This document shows positions 1-8,804 of a DNA stretch of 9,434 nucleotides, in pieces. The position numbers and the translations under genes were made by a program. The DNA is taken from the NCBI GenBank assembly GCA_934702165.1, contig CAKUYG010000075.1, positions 1 to 9,434 of the forward strand, written 5' to 3'. This stretch comes from an uncultured Bacteroidales bacterium (GTDB lineage Bacteria > Bacteroidota > Bacteroidia > Bacteroidales > UBA932). Each line of letters opens with the position of its first letter. Position 1 is the first letter of the stretch. The notes beneath the pieces were generated by a model. The model was not told the DNA's origin. It saw nothing but the letters and a program-made list of their open reading frames with translations, and searched no databases.

Positions 1-13
1 GGCTGACCCTCCG

Positions 14-86
14 TGGAGCATAGGGGGATCGAACCCCTGACCTTCAGATTGCGAACCTGACGCTCTACCAACTGAGCTAATACCCC
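14..86 (-). tRNA. tRNA-Ala (anticodon CGC)
   Basis: A complete 73-nt cloverleaf can be folded on the minus strand. It has a 7-bp acceptor stem with two G-U wobbles, a 4-bp D stem (GCTC/GAGC), a 5-bp anticodon stem around the loop TTCGCAA, a 5-nt variable region, and a 5-bp T stem with loop TTCGATC. Positions 34-36 of the loop read CGC, which decodes the Ala codon GCG. One wobble is the G3-U70 pair, the main identity element recognised by alanyl-tRNA synthetase, and the discriminator base is A73, so two independent signs agree on Ala. The genomic bases after A73 are CGG, so the CCA tail is not encoded and must be added by nucleotidyltransferase. The gene lies downstream of pfkA on the same strand, and a small hairpin abuts its 5' side. 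Confidence 0.95.
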
Positions 87-91
87 GTGTC

Positions 92-109
92 CCGGGGACT
101 GGACCCCGG
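92..109 (-). other. GC-rich hairpin in the tRNA leader
   Basis: CCGGGG and CCCCGG form a perfect 6-bp inverted repeat around a 6-nt loop (98-103). It ends 5 nt before the 5' end of tRNA-Ala as read on the minus strand. No T-run follows, so it is not a convincing terminator by itself. It could be a processing structure for the tRNA precursor or a chance GC-rich repeat. Confidence 0.35.
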
Positions 110-115
110 CTGAAA

Positions 116-132
116 CGGCCCGTGCCAGGCCG
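116..132 (-). terminator. Possible weak terminator after pfkA
   Basis: On the minus strand a CGGCC/GGCCG 5-bp stem with a 7-nt loop begins 9 nt past the pfkA stop codon and is followed by TTTC. The stem is short and the T-run is only three bases. It would be a leaky intrinsic terminator at best, and read-through into tRNA-Ala is possible. Confidence 0.35.
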
Positions 133-141
133 ATTATGAAT

Positions 142-1113
142 CTATATTGACAAGATGCTCAGCACATTGATGAGCTCCCTGTCGATAGGCTTGTCCATCT
201 TGATGGCCCGTGAGAAAGGAACATAAACTATCTGGTCATTCTTGATGCCCACCATCACATTCCTCTGGCCTTCCTTTAGGGCCTCGATGGAGGCGACCCC
301 GAGACGGCTGGCGAGAATCCTGTCGTAGGCGGTCGGCGTGCCTCCGCGCTGCAGATGTCCGAGGATGGATACTCTCACGTCATACTCCGGATACTCCTTG
401 CGCACACGCTCCGCGTAGTGCATGGCACCGCCATCCTTCTCGGACACGAGCACGATGCTGCTGTTCTTGCTCTTGCGGATACCGCGCCCGATGAAAGTCG
501 CAAGCTGGTCGATGTCGGTATTGTCCTCAGGGATGATGGCGGCCTCAGCACCTGAAGCGATGGCGCTGTTCTGCGTGAGGAAACCGGCGTCACGTCCCAT
601 GACCTCCACGAAGAAGATGCGGTCGTGGCTTGTCGCCGTGTCACGGATCTTGTCCACGCACTGCATGATGGTGTTGAGGGCAGTATCATAGCCTATTGTC
701 GAATCCGTGCCGTAGAGATCGTTGTCGATCGTGCCCGGAAGCCCGATGATAGGTATGTCGTATTCGCTGGCGAAAATCTGCGCGCCGGAAAGCGAACCGT
801 TGCCTCCTATGATCACGAGGGCATCGATACCGAATTTCTCCACATTGTCGTGGGCTTTCTTCCTCCCTTCCGGGGTACGGAATTCGTTGCTGCGCGCTGT
901 CTTGAGAATTGTGCCTCCGCGCTGTATTGTGTTGCTGACGCTCTCGGTGGTGAGCTCCTTTATGTTGCCCATTATCAGGCCTTCATATCCGCGGTAGATG
1001 CCGTAGACTTTCCAGCCCTCGAATATGGCGGCTCTGGTGACCGCCCTGACGCAAGCGTTCATTCCTGGGGCATCGCCCCCGGATGTGAGAACTCCTATGG
1101 ATCCGATGTTCAT
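142..1113 (-). CDS. pfkA: 6-phosphofructokinase (ATP-type, PfkA)
   Basis: This 323-residue cytosolic enzyme phosphorylates fructose 6-phosphate to fructose 1,6-bisphosphate, the committed step of glycolysis. The length fits the roughly 320-residue bacterial family. The N-terminal [10 protein letters not shown] loop (10-19) binds nucleotide. The PGTIDND motif (126-132) carries the catalytic Asp130, equivalent to E. coli Asp127. VMGRDAG and LGHLQRGG are substrate-binding motifs. Arg23 and Arg27 match the E. coli effector-site arginines 21 and 25. Gly106 (E. coli Gly104) points to ATP rather than pyrophosphate as donor. The odd residue is Asn105 in GGNGS, where E. coli has the magnesium-site Asp103. 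The reading frame stays open upstream to 1269, but the start at 1113 gives the family's N-terminus, and the extra residues would cross the promoter and the neighbouring gene. It is transcribed divergently from the nitroreductase gene. Confidence 0.96.
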   Translation of the reverse strand: MNIGSIGVLTSGGDAPGMNACVRAVTRAAIFEGWKVYGIYRGYEGLIMGNIKELTTESVSNTIQRGGTILKTARSNEFRTPEGRKKAHDNVEKFGIDALVIIGGNGSLSGAQIFASEYDIPIIGLPGTIDNDLYGTDSTIGYDTALNTIMQCVDKIRDTATSHDRIFFVEVMGRDAGFLTQNSAIASGAEAAIIPEDNTDIDQLATFIGRGIRKSKNSSIVLVSEKDGGAMHYAERVRKEYPEYDVRVSILGHLQRGGTPTAYDRILASRLGVASIEALKEGQRNVMVGIKNDQIVYVPFSRAIKMDKPIDRELINVLSILSI

Positions 1114-1134
1114 ATCAAACTCAATTTTCCGGCG

Positions 1135-1167
1135 CAAATATATAAAAATTCTTGCTAACTTAGCAAA
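1135..1167 (-). promoter_or_regulatory. Bacteroidota-type promoter of pfkA
   Basis: On the minus strand a TTTG element (complement of 1164-1167) is followed after 21 bp by TATATTTG (complement of 1135-1142). This matches the Bacteroides sigma-ABfr consensus TTTG, 19-21 bp, TAnnTTTG. The -7 element lies 21 bp before the pfkA ATG, giving a leader of roughly 15 nt. The -33 element overlaps the right arm of a perfect palindrome, which could allow a regulator to block it. Confidence 0.75.
1152..1166. promoter_or_regulatory. 15-bp perfect palindrome, candidate operator
   Basis: TTGCTAA, a central C, then TTAGCAA form two perfect 7-bp arms within the 57-bp divergent region. The right arm overlaps the -33 element of the pfkA promoter and ends 4 bp before the nitroreductase ATG. 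The centre also contains TAACTTAG (1157-1164), one base off the TAnnTTTG -7 consensus on the plus strand. If used, it would give a nearly leaderless nitroreductase transcript. No matching TTTG lies 19-21 bp upstream. An operator role is inferred from position and symmetry only; the symmetry may be a by-product of the -7 sequence. Confidence 0.4.
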
Positions 1168-1170
1168 ATC

Positions 1171-1803
1171 ATGAAAAAGTATCTTCTTATCCCCGCGGCG
1201 GCTTTTGCCGTCCTTTGTCTCGCCTCCTGTGGGCAGAATGGTGAGACCGCCACAAAGAACGATGTGCAAAACCCTGTTATCGAAGCGATAATGAGCCGTC
1301 GTTCCATCCGTAAATATAAAGACATTCCTGTAGAAAGGGAGAAACTCCAGCTCATAGCCGAGTGCGGCGTGAACGCCCCTAACGGAATGAACGCCCAGAG
1401 ATGGGAGGTGCGTATCGTCGACAATGCCGAGACCATTGCCGCCGTTTCCGAGGAGTATAAGAAGGCCAATCCGCAGATTGCCGAACGTGACCCTGATTTC
1501 AAGAACATGTTCCGCAACGCCCCGGCAGTCATCAGCATTGCTGTCCCGACAGGGGATGACGGTGTCAATGCAGGGCTTATGGGCGAAAACATGATCCTCG
1601 CGGCCCAGTCTCTCGGGCTTGGCACTGTGTGCCTCGGAGGTCCTGTGAATTTCTTGAAGAACAGCGATGCCGGCAAGGAGTTCATCAAAAAGCTCGGCTT
1701 CAGCCAGGACTATTCACTTCTATATATGATAGGTGTGGGCTATCCCGATGAGACTCCGGACGCGAAGCCGAGGGATCTGAGCAAAATCAGATTTGTCGAC
1801 TAG
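1171..1803 (+). CDS. Nitroreductase-family flavoprotein with lipoprotein signal peptide
   Basis: The 210-residue product begins with a lysine-led hydrophobic signal peptide and a lipobox (LASC, Cys20), predicting lipidation and export. The rest is a compact FMN-dependent nitroreductase domain. [10 protein letters not shown] (42-51) is the N-terminal FMN-phosphate arginine motif, [10 protein letters not shown] (69-78) is the second flavin motif, and GLGTVCLGG (149-157) with the GYPDETP turn near 190 complete the fold. Family members reduce nitroaromatics, quinones or flavins with NAD(P)H. The native substrate here is unknown, and an NAD(P)H donor is hard to explain outside the cytoplasm. The start follows the AT-rich intergenic region and gives an intact signal peptide. 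Its stop codon directly abuts the ATG of the methyltransferase gene, so it probably leads the plus-strand operon. Confidence 0.9.
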   Translation: MKKYLLIPAAAFAVLCLASCGQNGETATKNDVQNPVIEAIMSRRSIRKYKDIPVEREKLQLIAECGVNAPNGMNAQRWEVRIVDNAETIAAVSEEYKKANPQIAERDPDFKNMFRNAPAVISIAVPTGDDGVNAGLMGENMILAAQSLGLGTVCLGGPVNFLKNSDAGKEFIKKLGFSQDYSLLYMIGVGYPDETPDAKPRDLSKIRFVD

Positions 1804-2514
1804 ATGATCACAAACGCGCAGATAAAGTACATCCGCTCGCTTCGTGAAAAAAAGTTTCGCGAAACGAGCGGAGAGTTTGTGGTGGAAGGGGAGAAGATGG
1901 TGAAGGAAGCCCTTCAGTCCGGATTCCAGCTTGTAGGGGTTTGGCGTCTGGAGGACATCGGCGAGAATGCCATGTCCCGGATAAGCCAGCTCTCCAGTCC
2001 TTCCCCGGTGCTCGCCGTGCTGAAGATCCCCCGTTCTGGGTCTTTGCCTCAGAAATTTGAAAGGGGGCTTTATCTTGCGCTTGACTCTGTCCGCGATCCG
2101 GGCAATCTCGGCACCATCATCCGCATCGCGGACTGGTTCGGGGTGGGGACGGTGTTCGCTTCTCCGGACTGCGTCGATACATACAATCCGAAGGTGGTGC
2201 AGGCTTCCATGGGATCTGTGTTCAGGGTCAAGGTCATGACTGCGGATATTCCGCAGGTCTGCGCTAAATTCAGAGAAGAGGGAATGGATGTCTATGGGAC
2301 GGTGCTTGACGGGGCGGATATTTATAAGGAACAATTTGTACCTGAAGGACTTGTGGTGATGGGCAACGAGTCCGTCGGCATAAGCCCGCAGGTGCGTGGT
2401 CTGCTTACCCGCCGCCTTCTCATACCTTCGTTCGGGTCTGCTGGGGCGGAGTCCCTCAATGTAGCTGTGGCAACGGCAGTCACCCTGTCGGAATTCAGAA
2501 GGCGGTCGTTATGA
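1804..2514 (+). CDS. TrmH/SpoU-family RNA 2'-O-methyltransferase
   Basis: The 236-residue product has the two-part layout of SpoU enzymes. A small N-terminal substrate-binding domain (about 1-85, starting ITNAQIKYIRSL) precedes a trefoil-knot SAM-binding domain. All three SpoU motifs are visible: motif 1 around 94-110 (DSVRDPGNLGTIIRIAD, with Asn101 and catalytic-type Arg107), motif 2 at 184-194 (VVMGNESVGIS, with Asn188 and Glu189), and motif 3 at 207-223 (IPSF through SLNVAVA). Such enzymes methylate ribose 2'-OH groups in tRNA or 23S rRNA. The N-terminal domain favours an rRNA-type enzyme, but the target nucleotide cannot be told from sequence. The ATG follows the upstream stop with no gap, and its TGA overlaps the tamL ATG by 4 nt, implying translational coupling both ways. 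Confidence 0.93.
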   Translation: MITNAQIKYIRSLREKKFRETSGEFVVEGEKMVKEALQSGFQLVGVWRLEDIGENAMSRISQLSSPSPVLAVLKIPRSGSLPQKFERGLYLALDSVRDPGNLGTIIRIADWFGVGTVFASPDCVDTYNPKVVQASMGSVFRVKVMTADIPQVCAKFREEGMDVYGTVLDGADIYKEQFVPEGLVVMGNESVGISPQVRGLLTRRLLIPSFGSAGAESLNVAVATAVTLSEFRRRSL

Positions 2515-4655
2515 AGAAACTCCCTTTGCTTCTGCTTCTTGCCGCCTCCGTTTCGTGCAGCACCACCAGAGGTCTCCCGGAGGGACGTTATCTGTTGTCC
2601 TCCAGCAAGGTGGCAGTCAAAGGGGATGACGGGCCGCGCGTGGGGGAGGTCTCGACATACGTGCGCCAGCAGCCGAATTTCACCATTTTCGGCTGGAATC
2701 CTTTCATCGGGATATACAACTGGTCTGACGGCAGCGGACGCGGACTCAATCCTCTCTGGGAAAAGATAGGGACGGCTCCTGTGGTGTTTGACCCCGTGCA
2801 GATGCAGGCTTCGGCATCGGCCATGCGCACAAGGCTCGAATATCTCGGGTATTATGGCGCCAAGGTCACGCCAGAGGTAGTTTTCAAGGGAAAGAAGGCA
2901 TCGGTGCTCTATTTGGTGGAACCGGGGCGCAGGCACAGGATAGACAGTCTGATATTCGAAGTGCCGGAGGGTGAGTTCGAGGAGGATTTCCGCCGTGACA
3001 GCTCGGCCCTGGGCATACGTACCGGCGATCCCCTGTCAGAGAAATCCCTGGAGGCCGAGACGGTCCGCGGTGCCGCATACTTCAGGAATCTCGGTTATTA
3101 CAACTTCAACAAGAATCATTATTTCTTCGAGGCCGACACACTCTCGGGCAAGACGATACTCCATTACGGGATAAGGAATTATACTCGCAACGAGTCCCCT
3201 TCGAGTGCAGTGCCGCCTGTCAGGTACAGGATAGGTGACGTCAGGATACACTATCCGTCCACGATCCGCTTCCGCGAATCGATGCTTGAGAGTTTCAACA
3301 ACATCCGACCTGGTGAACTGTATAGTGAGAAACTGGTGAATTCCACCTACTACCGTTTTTCCGGACTCAACGTCTTCAACAGTGTCAACATTGAGATGAC
3401 CCCGTCGGACAGTGCCGTGGTGGACTGCGACATCCGTCTCAGCGGCTCCAACGTGTTCGGGTTCAAGGTCAATCTGGAAGCCTCCTCCAACTCTTCCGGC
3501 CTGCTCGGGGCATCCCCTCAGTTGACATTTTTCCATAAGAACCTCTTCCGTGGCGGAGAACTTCTCAATCTGGGGTTCACCGGCAACTGGCAGTTCAAGC
3601 CCGGGACGGATGTCCGTTCCACGGAATACGGGGCCTCTGCATCCATCAGTTTCCCAAAAGCGTTGGGGTACAGCAGCAAATGGATAGAGGGTCATGACAA
3701 CATCCCGCGTACCGAGATCAAGGCCAGCTTCAATTACCAGAACCGCCCGGAATACCGCCGCAGCATCGCCGGATTATCATACGGCTACACAGGGCAGTCA
3801 GGCAGGAACATATTCTACCAGTTCTATCCCCTCCAGCTCAACCTCGTGAAACTCTATGCGATAGGAGAGGAGTTCCAGGAGACGCTCATGGGCAACCCTT
3901 ACCTTTGGGATTCATTCGAAGACCAGATTGATGCAGGGGTCGGGGGAACGTTCTATTATACAACAAACTCGGACATCGTGCCCAAGACACCGTACCATTA
4001 TGCACGGGTTTCGGTGGATGTGGCAGGCAACCTGATTTCTGCGTTCAGAGCTCATCTGCCGCTCAATTCCCTGAACCAGCGCACCTTGTTCGGTCTGCCG
4101 TACAACCAGTATGTCAAACTGGCCCTGTCCCTCGGCAAAACTTTCCGCTTCGGCGGCAACGACAGCCGGGCGCTGGCGCTGAGACTCGACGGAGGCATCG
4201 GGCGGGCATACGGAAATTCTGTGGCGCTCCCGTTCGAAAAGCAGTTCTATTGCGGCGGGGCGAGCAGCATGCGCGGCTGGCAGGTCAGGACGTTAGGACC
4301 GGGGTTCAGCGAGATGGACTCCTTTTTCATAATCCCCAACCAGACCGGTGACATCAAGATCGAAGCCGACCTTGAGTACCGTTTCCCGATGTTCTGGAAA
4401 CTTGAGGGTGCGATCTTTGCCGAGGCGGGCAATGTCTGGCAGCATGATGCTCTCGAAGAGCTGCGCTTGGAAAGCCTTGCGGCTGACTGGGGGCTCGGTG
4501 TGAGGCTCAACATGGATTTCATCCTCCTGCGTGTGGACATGGGTTTCAAACTTCACGATCCGTCCGGGGAGGCGGGGAGCCGTTGGGCAGGTCCTTCAAA
4601 ATGGCTGCGCGATGACGGGTTTGCCGTTCATTTCGGCGTAGGTTATCCTTTCTGA
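2511..4655 (+). CDS. tamL: TamL-type outer-membrane assembly lipoprotein (Omp85/BamA superfamily)
   Basis: This 714-residue protein starts with a signal peptide ending in a lipobox (ASVSC, Cys16), so it should be a lipoprotein inserted in the outer membrane. Residues about 25-310 form the periplasmic POTRA part. From about 313 (GFKVNLEASS) the sequence alternates in the manner of a 16-strand beta barrel and ends in Phe (GVGYPF), as outer-membrane barrels do. Near residue 585 GGASSMRGW carries the Omp85 loop-6 RGF/Y-type motif, here RGW, which reaches into the barrel. TamL is the Bacteroidota lipid-anchored counterpart of TamA and normally works with the inner-membrane-anchored TamB in envelope assembly. 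The 4-nt overlap with the SpoU methyltransferase gene is the main context clue; no tamB follows. BamA itself is unlikely because of the lipobox and the shorter POTRA region. Confidence 0.9.
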   Translation: MKKLPLLLLLAASVSCSTTRGLPEGRYLLSSSKVAVKGDDGPRVGEVSTYVRQQPNFTIFGWNPFIGIYNWSDGSGRGLNPLWEKIGTAPVVFDPVQMQASASAMRTRLEYLGYYGAKVTPEVVFKGKKASVLYLVEPGRRHRIDSLIFEVPEGEFEEDFRRDSSALGIRTGDPLSEKSLEAETVRGAAYFRNLGYYNFNKNHYFFEADTLSGKTILHYGIRNYTRNESPSSAVPPVRYRIGDVRIHYPSTIRFRESMLESFNNIRPGELYSEKLVNSTYYRFSGLNVFNSVNIEMTPSDSAVVDCDIRLSGSNVFGFKVNLEASSNSSGLLGASPQLTFFHKNLFRGGELLNLGFTGNWQFKPGTDVRSTEYGASASISFPKALGYSSKWIEGHDNIPRTEIKASFNYQNRPEYRRSIAGLSYGYTGQSGRNIFYQFYPLQLNLVKLYAIGEEFQETLMGNPYLWDSFEDQIDAGVGGTFYYTTNSDIVPKTPYHYARVSVDVAGNLISAFRAHLPLNSLNQRTLFGLPYNQYVKLALSLGKTFRFGGNDSRALALRLDGGIGRAYGNSVALPFEKQFYCGGASSMRGWQVRTLGPGFSEMDSFFIIPNQTGDIKIEADLEYRFPMFWKLEGAIFAEAGNVWQHDALEELRLESLAADWGLGVRLNMDFILLRVDMGFKLHDPSGEAGSRWAGPSKWLRDDGFAVHFGVGYPF

Positions 4656-4663
4656 TTTTTTTG

Positions 4664-5962
4664 ATGAAACTTATTATTTATCAGGCTCTTGCCCGTCTGT
4701 GGGGCAGATGCGGCTTCTCCTCATGGGATGAGGAGACTCTCCGGTATATAAAATCTCTCGGTACTGACTGCCTTTGGCTTACCGGGATCCCGCGCCATGC
4801 CAGCGGCAAGCCTTTCGTCAAAGGGGATCCTGGCTGCCCTTATTCTATAAGTGACTGGAAGGATGTCAACCCGTATCTGGCTGACTGTCAGCCGCAGAGG
4901 ATGGAGGAATTCGACTCTCTTGTCCGTAGGGTACACGGGGCGGGACTCAAGCTCCTGATCGATTATATCCCCAATCATGTGGCGCGTGACTACTGTGGGC
5001 CGATTGTGCATTTTGACTACTGTGATGCCGACTGGACTGATACTCTGAAGAACGACTGGTCCTCGGCTGCCACACGCTCAGAGATGCTGGACATTCTGCG
5101 TTTCTGGCTTGAGCGCGGGGTGGACGGTTTCCGCTGCGACATGGTGGAGCTGGTGCCGCCTGATGCCCTGGGTGAGCTGGTTGCAGCGGTGAAGCGGGAT
5201 TATCCCGAGGCGCTGTTCGTGGCGGAGGTGTACGGGCGGGACAACTACAGGCGTTATATCGAGCAGGTCGGTTTCGATCTGCTCTATGACAAGTCCGGTC
5301 TCTATGACAGTCTTCGGGAGATCTGTGCCGGACGCTTGAGTGCCCGGGCCATTACCTGGAACTGGCAGTTCCTCGGGGATCTACAGCCGCGGATGCTCAA
5401 TTTCCTTGAGAACCATGATGAGCAGCGGGTGGCGTCGGAGCATTTTCTCGGCGATGCGTCCCGCGCATACGCCGCGCTGGCCGTGTCACTGCTTTTCAAT
5501 GACGCTTCGTTCATGCTGTATTTCGGGCAGGAAGCAGGGGAGAATGCCGCCGAGAGTGGCAATGGCCGCACATCCATCTTCGACATTACCCATCCTGCGA
5601 CGCTTGGCCGTCTCTTCCAGGCTGTCCATGGCACGGGAAGCCTGCTTCCGGTCGAATCCGCCGTGCTCGCGCGGTATCGGGAGATGCTGGGTTATGCTGT
5701 GATGCCGGTGTTTCGCAGCGGCAAGTCCTGGGATCTGTGCTACTGCAATCTGGACACCCCTGGATTTGACCCGGATCGGCATTTTGTATTCCTGCGCTTT
5801 GATGACTCCCAGGCCTGGCTGGTCTGCTGCAATTTCTCTTCCGCTCCTCTTCGGAGTCTGCGCATAGTCATCCCTTCTGAACTTGAGGCTGTCTGCGGCT
5901 GCGCCTGTGTCTCTGTCTCTGAAGTCGGGGCCTTCGATGCCGCGGTCATCAGGGTGAACTGA
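4664..5962 (+). CDS. GH13 alpha-amylase-family glycoside hydrolase, short, no signal peptide
   Basis: The 432-residue product has a (beta/alpha)8 catalytic domain and a small beta C-terminal domain (after about 340). All four GH13 regions are present: I, DYIPNH (100-105); II, GFRCD with nucleophile Asp159; III, VAEVYG with acid/base Glu188; IV, NHDE with Asp252. It should therefore be active on alpha-glucosidic bonds. Region II reads DMVEL, without the Lys-His seen in classical alpha-amylases. The stretch between region I and region II (106-157) is short, so domain B is reduced. There is no signal peptide, suggesting cytoplasmic action on a maltooligosaccharide or glycogen-like substrate, though the exact substrate is unknown. 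A TTG at 4661 is an alternative start one codon earlier; ATG is preferred. No Shine-Dalgarno sequence is visible. It follows tamL by 8 nt and is probably the last gene of the operon. Confidence 0.92.
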   Translation: MKLIIYQALARLWGRCGFSSWDEETLRYIKSLGTDCLWLTGIPRHASGKPFVKGDPGCPYSISDWKDVNPYLADCQPQRMEEFDSLVRRVHGAGLKLLIDYIPNHVARDYCGPIVHFDYCDADWTDTLKNDWSSAATRSEMLDILRFWLERGVDGFRCDMVELVPPDALGELVAAVKRDYPEALFVAEVYGRDNYRRYIEQVGFDLLYDKSGLYDSLREICAGRLSARAITWNWQFLGDLQPRMLNFLENHDEQRVASEHFLGDASRAYAALAVSLLFNDASFMLYFGQEAGENAAESGNGRTSIFDITHPATLGRLFQAVHGTGSLLPVESAVLARYREMLGYAVMPVFRSGKSWDLCYCNLDTPGFDPDRHFVFLRFDDSQAWLVCCNFSSAPLRSLRIVIPSELEAVCGCACVSVSEVGAFDAAVIRVN

Positions 5963-5964
5963 AA

Positions 5965-5999
5965 AAGCTCCGGCCGCAGTGCTCTGCAGGCCGGAGCTT
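5965..5999. terminator. Intrinsic terminator between convergent units
   Basis: A perfect 11-bp inverted repeat (AAGCTCCGGCC at 5965-5975 with GGCCGGAGCTT at 5989-5999) starts 2 nt after the GH13 stop codon. A nested GCAG/CTGC pair inside the loop extends it with a one-base bulge. On the minus strand the stem runs directly into TTTTTC, so it is a good rho-independent terminator for the V-ATPase operon, about 20 nt past the subunit K stop. On the plus strand only TTG follows, so termination of the GH13 unit there is likely weaker. Confidence 0.85.
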
Positions 6000-6019
6000 G
6001 AAATGTCCAGTATTGAAAA

Positions 6020-8192
<2,173 letters not shown>

Positions 8193-8196
<4 letters not shown>

Positions 8197-8798
8197 TGCT
8201 CTGCCTCCTCCTCTTCTTCGTGACGGGTCTTGACTATCTTGGATGCTGCCTTCGAGAGGTTCTCCTCATCTTCCATGTACCTCTTTATCTTTCGGATGGC
8301 TTCCTGATAGCCCGGAATCTGCACTTTTTCGTAGAGATTGACTTTCTGCGTGGTCTTCTTGCGGTTGAATTCAAGAATCTGCCTCTTCTGCTCGAACACT
8401 TCGGACTCTATCCCGATCCGTGTCAGATCCTGGAGGATCCTTATGCCGTCGGCGAACCATGCAGGCTTGACGAAAGCGTTGAACGGCAGGATCTCATAGT
8501 GGATCTCATCCAGCTGCGGGGTGCGGACTCCGGCCACCTTGACGGTGCGCAGGTCCACATCGGTGATGCGTATCAGGCCTGGTTCGAATTCGTTCCACAG
8601 GGCGGAGATGTCCTTGTAGCCGGAGAGGGCCTTCTCAAGCTCCGCCTCGAGCCTGCGGGACTCGTTTTTGGCGGACTGTACGGCAGTACGCAGGGCAGAC
8701 TCCTTGTTCTTGAGGGTCGGCAGTGCGTTCTGGCGTACCTTGAGCTGTTTGCCCAGATTCGTCAGCGAAGTTTTGTTGTATTGGAATTTGATGGCCAC
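8193..8798 (-). CDS. ntpD: V-type ATP synthase subunit D (central rotor stalk)
   Basis: The 201-residue product is the long antiparallel coiled-coil shaft that transmits rotation between the V1 head and the membrane ring. The N-terminus (IKFQYNKTSLTNLGKQLKVR) and the following LPTLKNKESALR are characteristic. Heptad-rich helices run at about 25-62 and again about 125-185. The C-terminus is highly charged and ends EEEEEAEQ. The start codon is GTG at 8798, 6 nt after the subunit B stop. No upstream in-frame ATG is close, and GTG gives the family's N-terminus. The TGA stop overlaps the subunit I ATG by 4 nt. Confidence 0.95.
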
Positions 8799-8804
8799 AG
8801 TATG

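Noticed and set aside
625..1158. Plus-strand open frame opposite pfkA
   Set aside because: It is a mirror of the conserved PFK coding frame. The product has no family features and its end crosses the pfkA promoter.
1114..1269. Upstream extension of pfkA by 52 codons
   Set aside because: It would run through the pfkA promoter and into the divergent nitroreductase gene, and it does not resemble any PFK N-terminus.
1720..2334. Minus-strand open frame opposite the methyltransferase gene
   Set aside because: It is a shadow of the SpoU-domain gene, with composition rich in His and Arg as expected for antisense reads.
3036..3695. Long antisense open frame inside tamL
   Set aside because: It is a shadow of a GC-rich gene. 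The opposite strand encodes a clear Omp85 protein, and the antisense product shows no recognisable motif.
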